The position numbers were made by a program, and so were the translations under genes. Positions 1 through 62,096 of a stretch of DNA of 64,000 nt are shown here, one piece after another. The notes under the pieces are model-generated. The model saw nothing but the letters and a program-made list of their open reading frames with translations, ran no database searches and was not told where the DNA came from. This stretch comes from Amorphochlora amoebiformis. Taxonomy: Eukaryota; Cercozoa; Chlorarachniophyceae. Every line of letters starts with the position of its first letter. Position 1 is the stretch's first letter. The stretch is from the NCBI GenBank assembly GCA_054601695.1, contig BAAHQB010000042.1, forward strand, positions 620,001-684,000. The letters are read 5' to 3'.

Positions 1-59
1 CCCCACCCAGTTGAGGAGTCAATGGTCCTAGGACTAAGACATGCTGAATAATCTGATCT
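1..59 (-). repeat. Telomere-linked element copy
   Basis: Copy of the recurring element (AGTCAATGGTCC ... GACATGCTGAATAATCTGAT) in the CCCTAA orientation, followed directly by a CCCTAA array at 60-110 that ends just before the first visible transporter exon. Confidence 0.8.
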
Positions 60-110
60 TAACCCTAACCCTAACCCTAACCCTAACCCTAACCCTAACC
101 CTAACCCTAA
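60..110 (+). repeat. Interstitial CCCTAA array
   Basis: About eight CCCTAA units in sense orientation for the transporter gene, ending 12 bases before the acceptor of exon 122-160. It supplies repeated CTAAC, which resembles a branch-point consensus. Confidence 0.9.
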
Positions 111-121
111 GTCCATCTCAG

Positions 122-12393
<12,272 letters not shown>

Positions 12394-12518
12394 TATTAAT
12401 AATAATAATTATAATAATATCTCTAACAAATAATAATAATTAATAATAATAATAATAATAATATCTCAAAATATACACATAAGTACAAAAATCCTCGAGG
12501 ATATGCTGTATATATATT

Positions 12519-12607
<89 letters not shown>

Positions 12608-13011
12608 AATACAGATGTATATGTATGTAGCTAGGGTTATATATAAGGTGTAAAATCTACATATAGGATTATAATTATTACTATAAATAGTAATATTATT
12701 AAATTGTTTGTTTTTTTTTGTTATAATTATCGTTATTATTATTATTATTATTTCATATATAATATATATATATATATATAATGCATATAGATAAATATAT
12801 ATATATATATAATAAATGTATATATATATACAAATATATATATACAATATATATATATATATATACATATATAAATATATACATATATACATATATATAT
12901 ATACATATACATATATGTATATATATATATATATAATATCTATATATATATACATATATATATATGTGTGTGTGTGTATGCATGTATCGCATGAGCTTTA
13001 TATACTTAATA

Positions 13012-13051
<40 letters not shown>

Positions 13052-13185
13052 TATAAATATATATGTATATATGTATATATATATATATATATATAATATA
13101 TATATATGTGTGTATATATGTATGTGTATTTACAATGTTTATATATATTGATCTAAATAATATGTATATCTATCTATCTATATAT

Positions 13186-13216
<31 letters not shown>

Positions 13217-13282
13217 GTATGTATATGTAATATATATATGTTTATGATATATGTTATATATATATATATGTATATATTTGTT

Positions 13283-13324
<42 letters not shown>

Positions 13325-13361
13325 ATATATATATATATATACATATATATTGTATGTATAC

Positions 13362-13428
<67 letters not shown>

Positions 13429-13501
13429 ATTATGAGATACATGTTATATGTATAATATATATATATATATACATATATATTCTAGATATTGTATACATAT
13501 A

Positions 13502-13541
<40 letters not shown>

Positions 13542-14435
13542 ACATATTTACATATACATACAAACTTCATGTTGATAGAAGAGAGCGAGACGTCGACGGG
13601 CACCGCGGCCGGTAGTAGTTCGAGTACTAGTAGTAGTAGTTGGACTAGTTGGACCACAGGAACAAGGTAACCGCTAGCTTGTCTTTAGCTTTTGCTAGAC
13701 CCTCAGTTGTCAGATTGAATAGTCAAATTGAATGACATAATTAATAATATCTGGAATATCTAGATATATATATATATAATCTCTATCACCTAGATCACGG
13801 ATTCTCTAGATTATAGACTAGCTATATATAGACAGAAGAACTAGAATTAAATTGGAAGTGTCACTAGATCTAGTGGACCTAGCTAGTATAGATCTAGCTA
13901 GATCTAGCTAGATAAATATAGATTTATCTCTAGTATCTTATGTTCAAAATTGAGAGTCTAGTCCAGTAGTAGACTAATATTAACTCTAGTATATCTAGAT
14001 ATATATAACTACAGAACCGTTAACTAGTAACTAGACGAAGTCACTACCCACTACCTAGACCACCAGACCTAGCAGACCCTAGAATAGACTCCACTCAGAG
14101 ACTACTACTAGTACTAGACAAGACTAGCTAGCTAGTCTAGTGCTAGTCTAGACTAGTAGTACTAGTAGTAGTGCAACGCAACTGATCGATTGCATATATA
14201 AATATTTCTAAATTTCATCATGATGATCAACGAACCAAACCATAAAACTTCCTCGACCTCATCTCTCTAGTAGTTTGGACTGTATCTAACAAAAAAATGA
14301 GAACTATTACTAGTATTAATACACAAGAGCGGCAGCTCAGGTGCACAGGGCCCAGCGCGAATCTAGCGCGTAGCTATTGAGCGTGGTTCTACTAATTCTA
14401 GAATCTTGAACGTTCTGGCGTTACAGCGTTAACAT
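12394..14435. other. Convergent intergenic region
   Basis: Lies between the transporter and capping-protein genes. 12349-12470 is (AAT)n with three copies of ATCTCTAACAAATAAT. 12520-13560 is TA tracts with ATT runs. 13566-13673 is a GC-rich island with splice-like borders (GTTGATAG acceptor, GTAACC donor), open on the plus strand with Ser/Thr-rich coding; in the transporter's phase it gives a second possible end at 13615. 13680-14350 is unique DNA very rich in CTAG and TAGT. I see no other gene. Confidence 0.6.
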
Positions 14436-14716
14436 TTAGCTGTGAATCTGCGACGCGACATTGTGGGCAGCCATACGCCAATCCATCTTCTTTCCATTGA
14501 GAGGTAGGATCCGACGCATCTTCTTGAAAGCTGACTGGGCGAGGGTGATATACATGTCCTCCATGCTTCCCTGGAGAGGATATACTCGTTATTAAATAAA
14601 TTTGTGAATATCTAATTTGTACATATATATTATATATATATATGTATTATGTATATATATGTACAAATAAATATAACATTGTCAAATGAACGTGTATGTA
14701 TAATGCGTCACAGAGA

Positions 14717-14767
<51 letters not shown>

Positions 14768-14926
14768 CAGCCATCGCTACACCGGAACCTACATGTCCCA
14801 ACAAGGGCATGTATTCGTTAGGGCATGTATTGTAGGGTTTGGAACAGGAGATTTACCATACATACACATAAGTGATGCTTCTTTAGTAGGAGTGGGGTTA
14901 TATGTACATGTATATATTTATATATG

Positions 14927-14987
<61 letters not shown>

Positions 14988-15052
14988 GGTGGACCTCCAG
15001 GTGCACACCTTAATAATACTCTTCTTGGAGAATATGTTGGAAAATTTAGAAG

Positions 15053-15090
<38 letters not shown>

Positions 15091-15241
15091 AACATATGTA
15101 TATATATTATATATATGTGTATGTATATATGTATATATATCATATACACACACATATACATATATGTATATACACACACACATTGGTAAACTTCCAGATG
15201 CATACCTTCAAATATATACTCCTGTTAGAGCCTTAGAAGTT

Positions 15242-15285
<44 letters not shown>

Positions 15286-15318
15286 TATATATATGTATAT
15301 ATATATAATATAGATATA

Positions 15319-15367
<49 letters not shown>

Positions 15368-15479
15368 TTACATATGTATATAATATACACATATATAATG
15401 TTTGTATATGTGTCCTTTTTGAAGAAATTTTTTGTTTAATTTTGTAATTGTTATTTTACCTATAATTAGTTCGCAATTA

Positions 15480-15515
<36 letters not shown>

Positions 15516-16924
15516 GTATATATATTATATCTATGTATATGTATATGCAGTTACATGTAAAGGTACATAATATCACTGCCAATAGATATCTAATATTTCG
15601 GCATAGTTGTGGATGAATATGTGCAGCACCTGGTAGGTTGACTCTATCTTGTTGATAGCATCCATGATAGCCTTGGCAGTTTCTTCAGGTGATCCCTACA
15701 TTATTATCGTTGAAAGTATGCGTATGCAGTGAGTGGTGTTTGCTCACCACTGTCACAGAGGTGGAGTTGTTTTCCAGCTTAGAGATGAGCTGAATATTCC
15801 CTTCCTCAAAGCTGTGAACGCGAGCTTTGACCATCACGCCTAATTTAGAGGATCCCTTGCTCTTGACGTTGATGGTAAACTTGGAGTTCCAACCACCACT
15901 CCTGAAAGAGAAAAAACGGGCAAAGTTACGAAATGGCCTTCCAGTCTTTGAAGTTGCATGCCGTACCAGAACGACGCTAGAATCTTCGAATTGAGGGCTG
16001 AAATACAGATATTGATATCCCCTGAATCACTCGCGTAGACGCCAACGACGTTTTGCTTCGTGACGCGCGGGGGTTGCTTGAGATTGTACGCGTTCTGGAC
16101 GTACTTCTCAGCAGCCTTCTGAATTGCACTTCTGTAAGCCTCGAAGGGGGTCTTAGGAGGCGATCCAGGAATGGCACTTAATTCCTGATGGTAATATTGT
16201 AAATTACTTGGCGAAACAGGCGAATAGTTCGAGGATAATCCACCTTCTTCTGATGATCAGCCTTCATCACCCTGCTGTTCGCCGGATCAAAATATTTGCC
16301 GTCCCCAAGGTTGCCATGGGCGTTGAACATGGCCTGAGTTATCTTTTCAGTCCACGTTGTAGCTTATCCTGGCCTGATAACTTACCAATTTTCCGTCAAC
16401 GTCGGAGATGACGAAGTTGTCCTCGTTGTGCTTTTTCATGATAATATCCAGGTTCTTCTTGTCGAGAATAGAAGGGTTATCCACCAGCTTGATCACGTCT
16501 GAGGGGGCATAAATTAGGTCTTGGATAAGTATACAGGAAAACTTCCTACCATTGACGACGTAATCCACCTCCCCGGGTGGCGACTGCGTGATGAAGTAAC
16601 TGGCAATCTGGAATATCTCTTCGGGGGATGCCTAAAAAACCTCAATAAGCTATAGTCGATCTACCTTGTAATACGACGTACCTCCTCTTCACCGCTGCCG
16701 CCCTTCATCTCAACTACCATCTGCAAGAATCCATGGTTCTTGAGACAGTCTTCGACTTTTGAACTGTTCGTAAGAGGCCGTCCCCCCGCGATCAACCGCT
16801 GGTTTTCTTCTCGAATTCCCATGACATCTGCTAGTTTTCGCTTTAAGGACAATATAGATTGCCCAGCGTGCACTTCAACGGGCACAGTGTTGCCAGAGAT
16901 ATCGCGTACAAAAATCTCCATCAT
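14436..16924 (-). CDS. F-actin capping protein alpha subunit with N-terminal ubiquitin-like domain
   Basis: Predicted 366 residues. Exons in transcript order: 16682-16924, 16550-16631, 16386-16498, 16244-16333, 15967-16184, 15748-15901, 15630-15695, 14436-14570; all phases agree. Residues 1-76 are ubiquitin-like, starting (M)[10 protein letters not shown] and ending VEMKGG. Residues 82-366 match CapZ alpha in length (285 against about 286) and order: [30 protein letters not shown], a W/G-rich core (FWSGGW), [11 protein letters not shown] near 277-287, and the actin-binding tail with FKKMRRILP and MDW. CapZ alpha pairs with CapZ beta and caps filament barbed ends; the last helix is the 'tentacle'. 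Introns 1-6 are 50-65 nt, but intron 7 (14571-15629) is 1,059 nt and full of TA tracts. Reading through its donor would give a short alternative tail and lose the tentacle. The Gly-Gly before SGEEE suggests a possible protease-cleaved fusion, which is inference. It is divergent from the WD40 gene. Confidence 0.9.
14571..15629 (-). repeat. Expanded last intron of the capping-protein gene
   Basis: TA tracts plus unique pieces: 14766-14905, with an open plus-strand frame and a repeated GGGCATGTATT, and two diverged copies of one module at about 14985-15055 and 15183-15243. The other six introns of this gene are 50-65 nt. Confidence 0.7.
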
Positions 16925-22722
<5,798 letters not shown>

Positions 22723-23190
22723 TAGAGGGTCTATTCCATTTTCAGGGTTCGTTTCATTAGAGGGTCTATTCCATTTTAAGGGTTCGTTTCGTTATAGGTT
22801 TCGTTTCATCATAGGGGGTTCAGTCAATTTTTAGATTTCGTTTCATTAGAGGGTTAATTTCATAGGGATTGCTTCAGTAGAGGGATATTAGAGGGTTTGT
22901 TCAAAAAAAGGTTTGTCTTAGAGGGTTCGTTTTGTTAGAGGGTTCTGTTGTTTTTAGAGGGTTTGATTCATTGAGGGGGGTTTCTTCATTAAAGGGTTCG
23001 TTTCGTTGGAGATATATTTCAGTAAAGGATTCATTTCATTAAAAGTTTTCCGTTTCGTTTCGTTAGAGGGATTATTTCATTAGAGGGTTTATTTCATTAG
23101 AGGGTTCATTTCATTAGAGGGTTCATTTCATTGAAGGGTTTGTTTTAGAGGTTTATTTCGATAAAGGGTTTTGTTTCGTTAGTCGGTTGG
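22723..23190. repeat. 17-bp minisatellite (TTAGAGGGTTCGTTTCA type)
   Basis: Degenerate tandem repeat of about 17 bp, roughly 25 units, directly upstream of the ATG at 22722 on the minus strand. Each intact unit carries an ATG on that strand, and the presumed start codon lies in the last unit. Confidence 0.85.
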
Positions 23191-23399
23191 TTCTTTTTTT
23201 TTTTTTTTGATCTTTAGGTGTTTTCGATTCATTAGAGAGGCATTTTATTTTATTACAGGCTTTTTCCACGCTTGTATATGTGATATATATATATATATAT
23301 ATGTATTACATACATACTGTATCCTCAACATGTGCGTGAAAAATGAATACACACATACACCACATGCCCGACAAAATAAAAAAAAAAAAATCTTTCAAT

Positions 23400-23807
23400 A
23401 TTTCTGACCCGATCCTTCTCGACCGAGAGTTCCATAAGCCTATACATGCGGGTGAACATATACGGTTAGCAAGCTGTTGACAAGGCGAATAGGGTTAGCA
23501 AATTGTTGACAAGGCGAGCAGGGTTCGGGAACCGGCGCAACAGCAATGGTCAAGGCGATTAGGATTGAAATTGGGGTTAGGGTTTGACAGTTGAGTTTCA
23601 AGTAGATTGTCTTGTGTATGTATACACGGTCGGTATGTGGGTCTAACATGTTTACTAACTCCTATGTGTGTATTTACACGGCATGTGTTTGTGTGTGTAT
23701 ATGTATGTATGTATGTGTGTAAGTATATGTAAGTATGATATATGTATATACATGTATATAATATATATATTTATATATATATATGTAATATATATAAATA
23801 TAAGTAT

Positions 23808-23849
<42 letters not shown>

Positions 23850-23876
23850 TGAATATGATATATATGATATCCATAC

Positions 23877-23909
<33 letters not shown>

Positions 23910-23960
23910 GTATACCAGTCCAAGCTGGTATATGTATGGATATCATATATATCATATTCA

Positions 23961-23997
<37 letters not shown>

Positions 23998-24010
23998 TGG
24001 ACTGGTATAC

Positions 24011-24048
<38 letters not shown>

Positions 24049-24063
24049 ATATCATATATATCA

Positions 24064-24106
<43 letters not shown>

Positions 24107-24115
24107 TGGACTGGT

Positions 24116-24151
<36 letters not shown>

Positions 24152-24387
24152 ATATCATATATATCATATTCATATTTATATATATATATATATATATCCA
24201 TAAGCCATTTTTCCCAGCCGTATACATACATACATATCTTGAAACATATATACATATATATCTTCAAACATATATACATACAGATCTTGAAACATATATA
24301 CATACATATCTTCAAACATATATACATACATATCTTGAAACATATGTGCTTCTATCTCCACGAATCTTTTATCATTCAATATACATA

Positions 24388-24420
<33 letters not shown>

Positions 24421-24447
24421 GTATATACATAACATAAATATATATAT

Positions 24448-24493
<46 letters not shown>

Positions 24494-24580
24494 ATATATA
24501 CAATATATATATAATATAAATATATTATATATATATATATATGTATATATATATACATGTGTGTGTACAATATATATATG

Positions 24581-24618
<38 letters not shown>

Positions 24619-24640
24619 ATGTGTATGCAGTAGACATATA
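23400..24640. repeat. Unique patch and tandem repeats
   Basis: 23462-23526 holds two copies of a 33-bp unit with GTTGACAAGGCGA. 23870-24190 alternates TA with copies of GATATCATATATATCATATT and CTTGGACTGGTATAC, partly inverted. 24232-24345 is a 24-bp-spaced CATATCTTGAAACATATATA array of about five units. No gene supported. Confidence 0.75.
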
Positions 24641-24760
24641 TATATCTACTTTTCAAAACGTAGCTACAACCAGTACGTATGCTTTTAAGGTTTAGAATCA
24701 CACCTTTTTTCCATCTGCACACTGTCTTCGACCGTGAAATTCCTTGAGAGATCAGATTAT
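24640..24760 (-). other. Unassigned exon-like island
   Basis: The minus strand has an acceptor-like CTCTCAAG and a GTGTGA donor around a 39-base piece. One frame codes NFTVEDSVQMEK. It lies between the end of the large coiled-coil gene and the small coiled-coil gene and fits neither with certainty. Confidence 0.25.
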
Positions 24761-24774
24761 TCAGCATGTGAGAT

Positions 24775-25387
24775 TGTTAGGGTTAGGGTTAGGGTTAGGG
24801 TTAGGGTTAGGGTTAGGATCAGATCATTCAGCGTATCTTAGTACGAGGACCATTGATATTGTGGGGCTATGGGTTAGGGTTAGGGTTAGGGTTAGGGTTA
24901 GGGTTAGGATGAGATTATTCAGCATGTCTTAGTCCTAGGACCATTGACTCCTCCACAGTGTGGGGCTGTGGGTTAGGTTAGGGTTAAGGTTAGGGTTAGG
25001 ATTAGGATGAGATTATTCAGCATGTCTTATGTCCGAGGACCATTGACTCCTCCACAGTGTGGGGCTATGGGTTAGGGTTAGGGTTAGGGTTAAGGTTAGG
25101 GTTAGGGTTAGGATCAGATTATTCAGCATGTCCTAGTCCGAGGACCATTGACTCCTCCACAGTGTGGGGCTATGGTGCTGTTTGGGATCGCAGCAGATCG
25201 GGGTGTTGTGGGTGGTTAGGGTTAGGGTTAGGTTAGGGTTAGGGTTAGGGTTAGGGTTAGGTTTTGGTTGGTTGACTTGGTTTTTGTCTCGGATTGTGGT
25301 TTTTGTCGGGTAACTCCTGGGGTTATGGTTAGGGTTAGGGTGGGGTTAGGGTTAGGGTTAGGGTTAGGGTTAGGATTAGGGTTAGGG

Positions 25388-25400
<13 letters not shown>
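24775..25400. repeat. TTAGGG arrays with five element copies
   Basis: Element copies at about 24752, 24811, 24908, 25009 and 25110 alternate with TTAGGG arrays. The last array abuts the terminal exon of the large coiled-coil gene and provides its stop codon. Confidence 0.9.
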
Positions 25401-31054
<5,654 letters not shown>

Positions 31055-31080
31055 CTATATATGATATTATACATATATAT

Positions 31081-31147
<67 letters not shown>

Positions 31148-31177
31148 TAAATTCTACACATATGTATGTACACACCC

Positions 31178-31208
<31 letters not shown>

Positions 31209-31223
31209 CAAATATAATTACAT

Positions 31224-31263
<40 letters not shown>

Positions 31264-31289
31264 CCTATATAATATATAAACATCTCTAC

Positions 31290-43782
<12,493 letters not shown>

Positions 43783-43786
43783 CTGT

Positions 43787-43852
<66 letters not shown>

Positions 43853-43909
43853 TATGCATATGTATGTATATATATATATATATATATATATAAATATGCA
43901 TATATGTAT

Positions 43910-43951
<42 letters not shown>

Positions 43952-44038
43952 TATATGAAAATATATATTTGTATATATGTATTCCATGTTTAAATAGTAA
44001 TAAACGTACATATTTTCAAGTGTGTATACTTATGTATA

Positions 44039-44140
<102 letters not shown>

Positions 44141-44292
44141 ATATATATATGTATGTGTATGTGTATATGTGTATATAACATATGTATATATATTTATATA
44201 TATACACATATGTACACATATATATACATATATATACATATATATATGTATATTATATATATGTATATCTATATATAATATATATCTCCATC

Positions 44293-44450
<158 letters not shown>

Positions 44451-44563
44451 TTATATACATATATATATATATATATTTGTATACATGTACATATATATGT
44501 GTATGTGTGTAATATATTTCATTACACATACATACATACATACAACCCTCATTATTCACAAAC

Positions 44564-44611
<48 letters not shown>

Positions 44612-44638
44612 TATATATATATAACATATATATATAAC

Positions 44639-53980
<9,342 letters not shown>

Positions 53981-54005
53981 CTAATATAGTTATACATAAA
54001 AATAA

Positions 54006-54075
<70 letters not shown>

Positions 54076-54116
54076 ATATGTATATATATATATGTGTGTG
54101 TGTGTGTGTATGTGTG

Positions 54117-54182
<66 letters not shown>

Positions 54183-54247
54183 TATATATGTGTGTGTGAT
54201 TAGAGATAGACATTCTTCCCATAACATACAGACATCCTTAGAACTTG

Positions 54248-54324
<77 letters not shown>

Positions 54325-54384
54325 GTATTATATATATGAATATATGTATATATGCATATATATACATACATATATGTATATAAA

Positions 54385-54428
<44 letters not shown>

Positions 54429-54444
54429 TGCATACATACATACA

Positions 54445-54481
<37 letters not shown>

Positions 54482-54544
54482 TCAGGTGATCCCAAAAGTC
54501 GTCATCACCCTCACGGTATCTCGAGTATACATACATACAGACAT

Positions 54545-54545
54545 C

Positions 54546-54610
<65 letters not shown>

Positions 54611-54675
54611 GTATATAATATATATATATATACCCGAGAAAAACAGCGGGAAATACGAGGTTTAGATACGGAAAA

Positions 54676-54743
<68 letters not shown>

Positions 54744-54807
54744 TTTAAAAAATCAAAAATATCATGACTTCATTGCCTCTCACTGTACATGTACACAGAC
54801 ACACATA

Positions 54808-54880
<73 letters not shown>

Positions 54881-56062
54881 CAACCCAATCCACAAGGTCC
54901 CCTCCCCCCCACCGCAAAGAAAAAAAAAAGAAAAAAAATACTAAAAATCTTGTTTCGATCACACAATGATTGTGAGTCATACCATCCGATAAGAAGGTCC
55001 GTTTCTCTAACTTCCTTTTTCTCGAAAGATCTCTTCCTCCTCAATTCAAATTTGAATATTTTCTGAGACGAGAACGCGCGGGGGAGAGGCGGGGGTGGGA
55101 GCGGGCTTGGGACGACGGAAGCGCGTGGGCGTTCGGATGGTTTCAGATGTTTTTGCACTTTTGTGTGAATGTATTAATACTTTTAATAGGTCTTAAACTG
55201 AGGTATTTAATAATGAAGAAAGAATGTTAATATAGTAGTAATGATAATAATTTGAAATTTGAATTTGAATTTTTGAATTTGGTGAATGAGCTCGGTCTGC
55301 CGATGATATGTACCAAGGCACAACCAACCATCTCTCCATTTCTCTCTTTTTCTCTCTTATTTCTTGATTCTTGCAAATTTTCTCAGTTTTCCTCTCTTTC
55401 CTCTTAATTTCTCTATTTAAAATATACATGCATATATATAATATATATATATATACATATATATATATACATATACATATATACATACATATATATTATG
55501 TATAATATATGTGTAGATACATACATAGACAAATATATGCATATACATACGTGTAAGTCGTACAGAATTAATATAACTACCTTAAGAATTGATATGACTA
55601 CCTTAAGAATAGACTCCATGAGAAGAAAAAAAGGAAAGAGAAATAGGTAAGGAGGAAACAAAGAGAGATAGAAAAAAAAAAAAAGGAGATATAGAGTGAG
55701 AAAAAGTGAGAAGGCAAAAAATAAGCGAAAAATATAAATTAAAAAGAAAAAAAAAAAGAACATATTGCTCACTCAACTTTGAGCCAATTCAGAGCTCTTT
55801 CCCCAGCATCCAATTCAAATTTAATAAAAAAAAAAAAAATCCATTTTTTTTCTTTTTACGTTTGAGCTTCTGGCAACACTGAGGGTACAGCATGTGACAA
55901 GTCATTTTTTAGGGATTTTGTACTAATTTGAGACAATAGTATACTGGAGCTGGGGCCTTCCAGAGAGATGGCTTTCGTTTCTATTCGAGTAAAGATGTTT
56001 TACTAATACTTGTGATCCTCATACTCCTCTGTGGGTCGCGGTTATGTATGTGTACATGTATA

Positions 56063-56095
<33 letters not shown>

Positions 56096-56100
56096 GTATG

Positions 56101-56157
<57 letters not shown>

Positions 56158-56159
56158 AA

Positions 56160-56198
<39 letters not shown>

Positions 56199-56260
56199 CA
56201 CATAAGTTTGTATGTAAGTAAATGTATAGAATATCTGTATGTATATTTGAATTGATATGT

Positions 56261-56320
<60 letters not shown>

Positions 56321-56561
56321 ATATATATGTGTATATGTAAATACATATGTACATATCGTTTTGTATATGTACGTGTGTATGTGTGTGTATATATGCATAT
56401 ACAATTATGTATATACATGTACAACACATATATGCGTGTGTATAGATAAGTGTATATAAATGTATATTTACATATATGAATATATGTATACAAGTGTGTA
56501 ATATGTATATATTATATGTATATGTGTGTGTATATATATATAAATATGTACATTTGTAGTT

Positions 56562-56599
<38 letters not shown>

Positions 56600-56625
56600 T
56601 ACATATATATATATATATGTAATAC

Positions 56626-56666
<41 letters not shown>

Positions 56667-56778
56667 ACGGTGTCATACGCATACACATACATGTACATGT
56701 GTGTATTTATAAAAATTGTATGCTCAATACACGTGTATACATATATAACTAAATATTTCTTTCTTCATATATTTATAT

Positions 56779-56812
<34 letters not shown>

Positions 56813-56823
56813 ATATATATTAT

Positions 56824-56857
<34 letters not shown>

Positions 56858-57074
56858 ATATATATTATATGTATATATATAAACATATATATATATATAT
56901 AGACACTCACAAACCTGGGTCAGTAGACGAGAAATTCGAAATTTACAAATTAATTCACACAAAACAACCCGCGTAACGCAAGAAATATACGTTAGAATTT
57001 CATTCTTCAGGAAATCACTCCCTCCAGCCGGACCGACATATTTTTCAATTTTTTTTTTTTTATCTTTTCGTGAC
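54545..57074. other. Region between the large coiled-coil and ZNHIT3-like genes
   Basis: 54545-54880 and 56050-56900 are TA tracts. 54890-55160 includes a GC-rich patch (55069-55139) with a minus-strand open frame (about 65 codons, Pro-rich then KIFKFELRRKRSFEKK) lacking an ATG; it could be promoter or first exon of the coiled-coil gene. 55240-55420 has AATTTGAATTT repeats. 55620-55850 is poly-A-rich. 55870-56040 has a minus-strand frame ending LPEAQT-stop, not assignable. No gene is firmly supported. Confidence 0.5.
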
Positions 57075-60784
<3,710 letters not shown>

Positions 60785-61007
60785 TATTGCTGAAAATCAC
60801 CTAAGAAAATATGTATATAATTAGAGGTTAGGAGAGTTTCAAGTACTAAAGGGTTAATATAATATCAGGAGAGTATCCAATTCTCCACGTGTATCGCACG
60901 TGCCGGTGAGATTTTCCGCCAAAAGCTTCCAAGCCGAAAAGAGACCACAAGGATGCATGTGGGGAAGCTGAAACCTTGATTTCGGACTAGTCGGAGTGGT
61001 GGCTTAG
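60785..61007. other. Intergenic upstream of the ZNHIT3-like gene
   Basis: Unique sequence without TA tracts next to the ZNHIT3-like start codon. It probably contains that gene's promoter. No TATA box or repeated motif stands out. A short plus-strand frame at about 60954 stops after eight codons. Confidence 0.4.
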
Positions 61008-61399
61008 TCAGTTGAAATTATCGTGAAACTTGCTACATTCAGGCGTTTCGAAAATTAGTCTCGATTTCCAAGTCAAGAGAGGTAGACATGCGGATAATGC
61101 CGTCGCGATTCTACCGGTCACTCCTCTCTTCTCTGTCTTTCTCCCTCTTCTTTTTGTTCTCTTTCTCTTCGTCTCTTTCTCTCCCTCTCTTTCTCTCCCT
61201 CTCTTTCTCTCCCTCTCTTTCTCTCCCTCTCTTTCTCTCCCTCTCTTTCTCTCCCTCTCTTTCTCTCCCTCTCTTTCTCTCCCTCTCTTTCTCTCCCTCT
61301 CTTTCTCTCCCTCTCTTTCTCTCCCTCTCTCGTATTTAATATATATATAATATATATGTATATGCATATGCATAAAAATACATATAATATATAATATAT

Positions 61400-61442
<43 letters not shown>

Positions 61443-61446
61443 GTAT

Positions 61447-61479
<33 letters not shown>

Positions 61480-61758
61480 GAAAATATGTAATATTATGTA
61501 TGTATGAATATATGTATATTATATATCTAGTATATCTGTATATATGTATATACGTATAATTTATATCTAGTATATGTTTATAACGTATATCACATATATG
61601 TATATATACGTATTATGATATAAATACATGTCATTTGAATCATATGATAATAGCTGCTTCCAGTGCTCCGTGCAGTTCTCCGAGATCAAAGCTTGAAAGA
61701 GTCGATCCGATGATTCAAAATTTAAATTGCAATCTTTTTCATAAACGCATACCATCAT
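61008..61758 (-). other. Exon-like islands between ZNHIT3-like gene and the right-hand region
   Basis: Two minus-strand islands could join: 61626-61758, beginning ATGATG and containing ESSDRLFQALISENCTEHWK with a GTATTT donor after GACAT, and about 61008-61113, containing LPLLTWKSRLIFETPEC and ending TGA. They agree in phase (2 to 2), but the second acceptor (CCGGTAG) lacks a pyrimidine tract. On the plus strand, 61045-61083 also has good borders (CTACATTCAG acceptor, GTAGAC donor) and codes AFRKLVSISKSRE. The strand is therefore undecided. A (TTTCTCTCCCTC)n block lies between the islands. Confidence 0.25.
61142..61333. repeat. (TTTCTCTCCCTC)n array
   Basis: Very regular 12-bp unit repeated about 12 times, preceded by less regular TC sequence. 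Confidence 0.92.
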
Positions 61759-61769
61759 CTAGATTATCC

Positions 61770-62096
61770 CAGTGTATCATTGAATTGTAGTACCACAACT
61801 TCATAGTTCATACTAAGAGTAATCATACTTGAGTCGACCGTCTAGACTCTCTAGTCTAGTACTGTAGACGAGGTCGGCTAAAATAGAGAGAATATCAGAG
61901 GTAACTAGAACTAGTAGAACGATTCAGTACAATACTAGAATACGTTGTCTAGTGTCTCTAGATCTAGATCCTCTTAAGATCACATGAGTCTGATACCATG
62001 ATAATAATAATTGCATGCCACATGATCGATATCATGATTGTGACACACCGGCACCGCCTTCGTCGAAGTAGTACAGTCCAGCGGGACACAAGCAGG
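61770..62096. other. Unique CTAG-rich intergenic patch
   Basis: CTAGT and TCTAGA words are over-represented, as at 13680-14350. No open frame of note. It ends at the tentative start codon at 62097. Confidence 0.5.
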
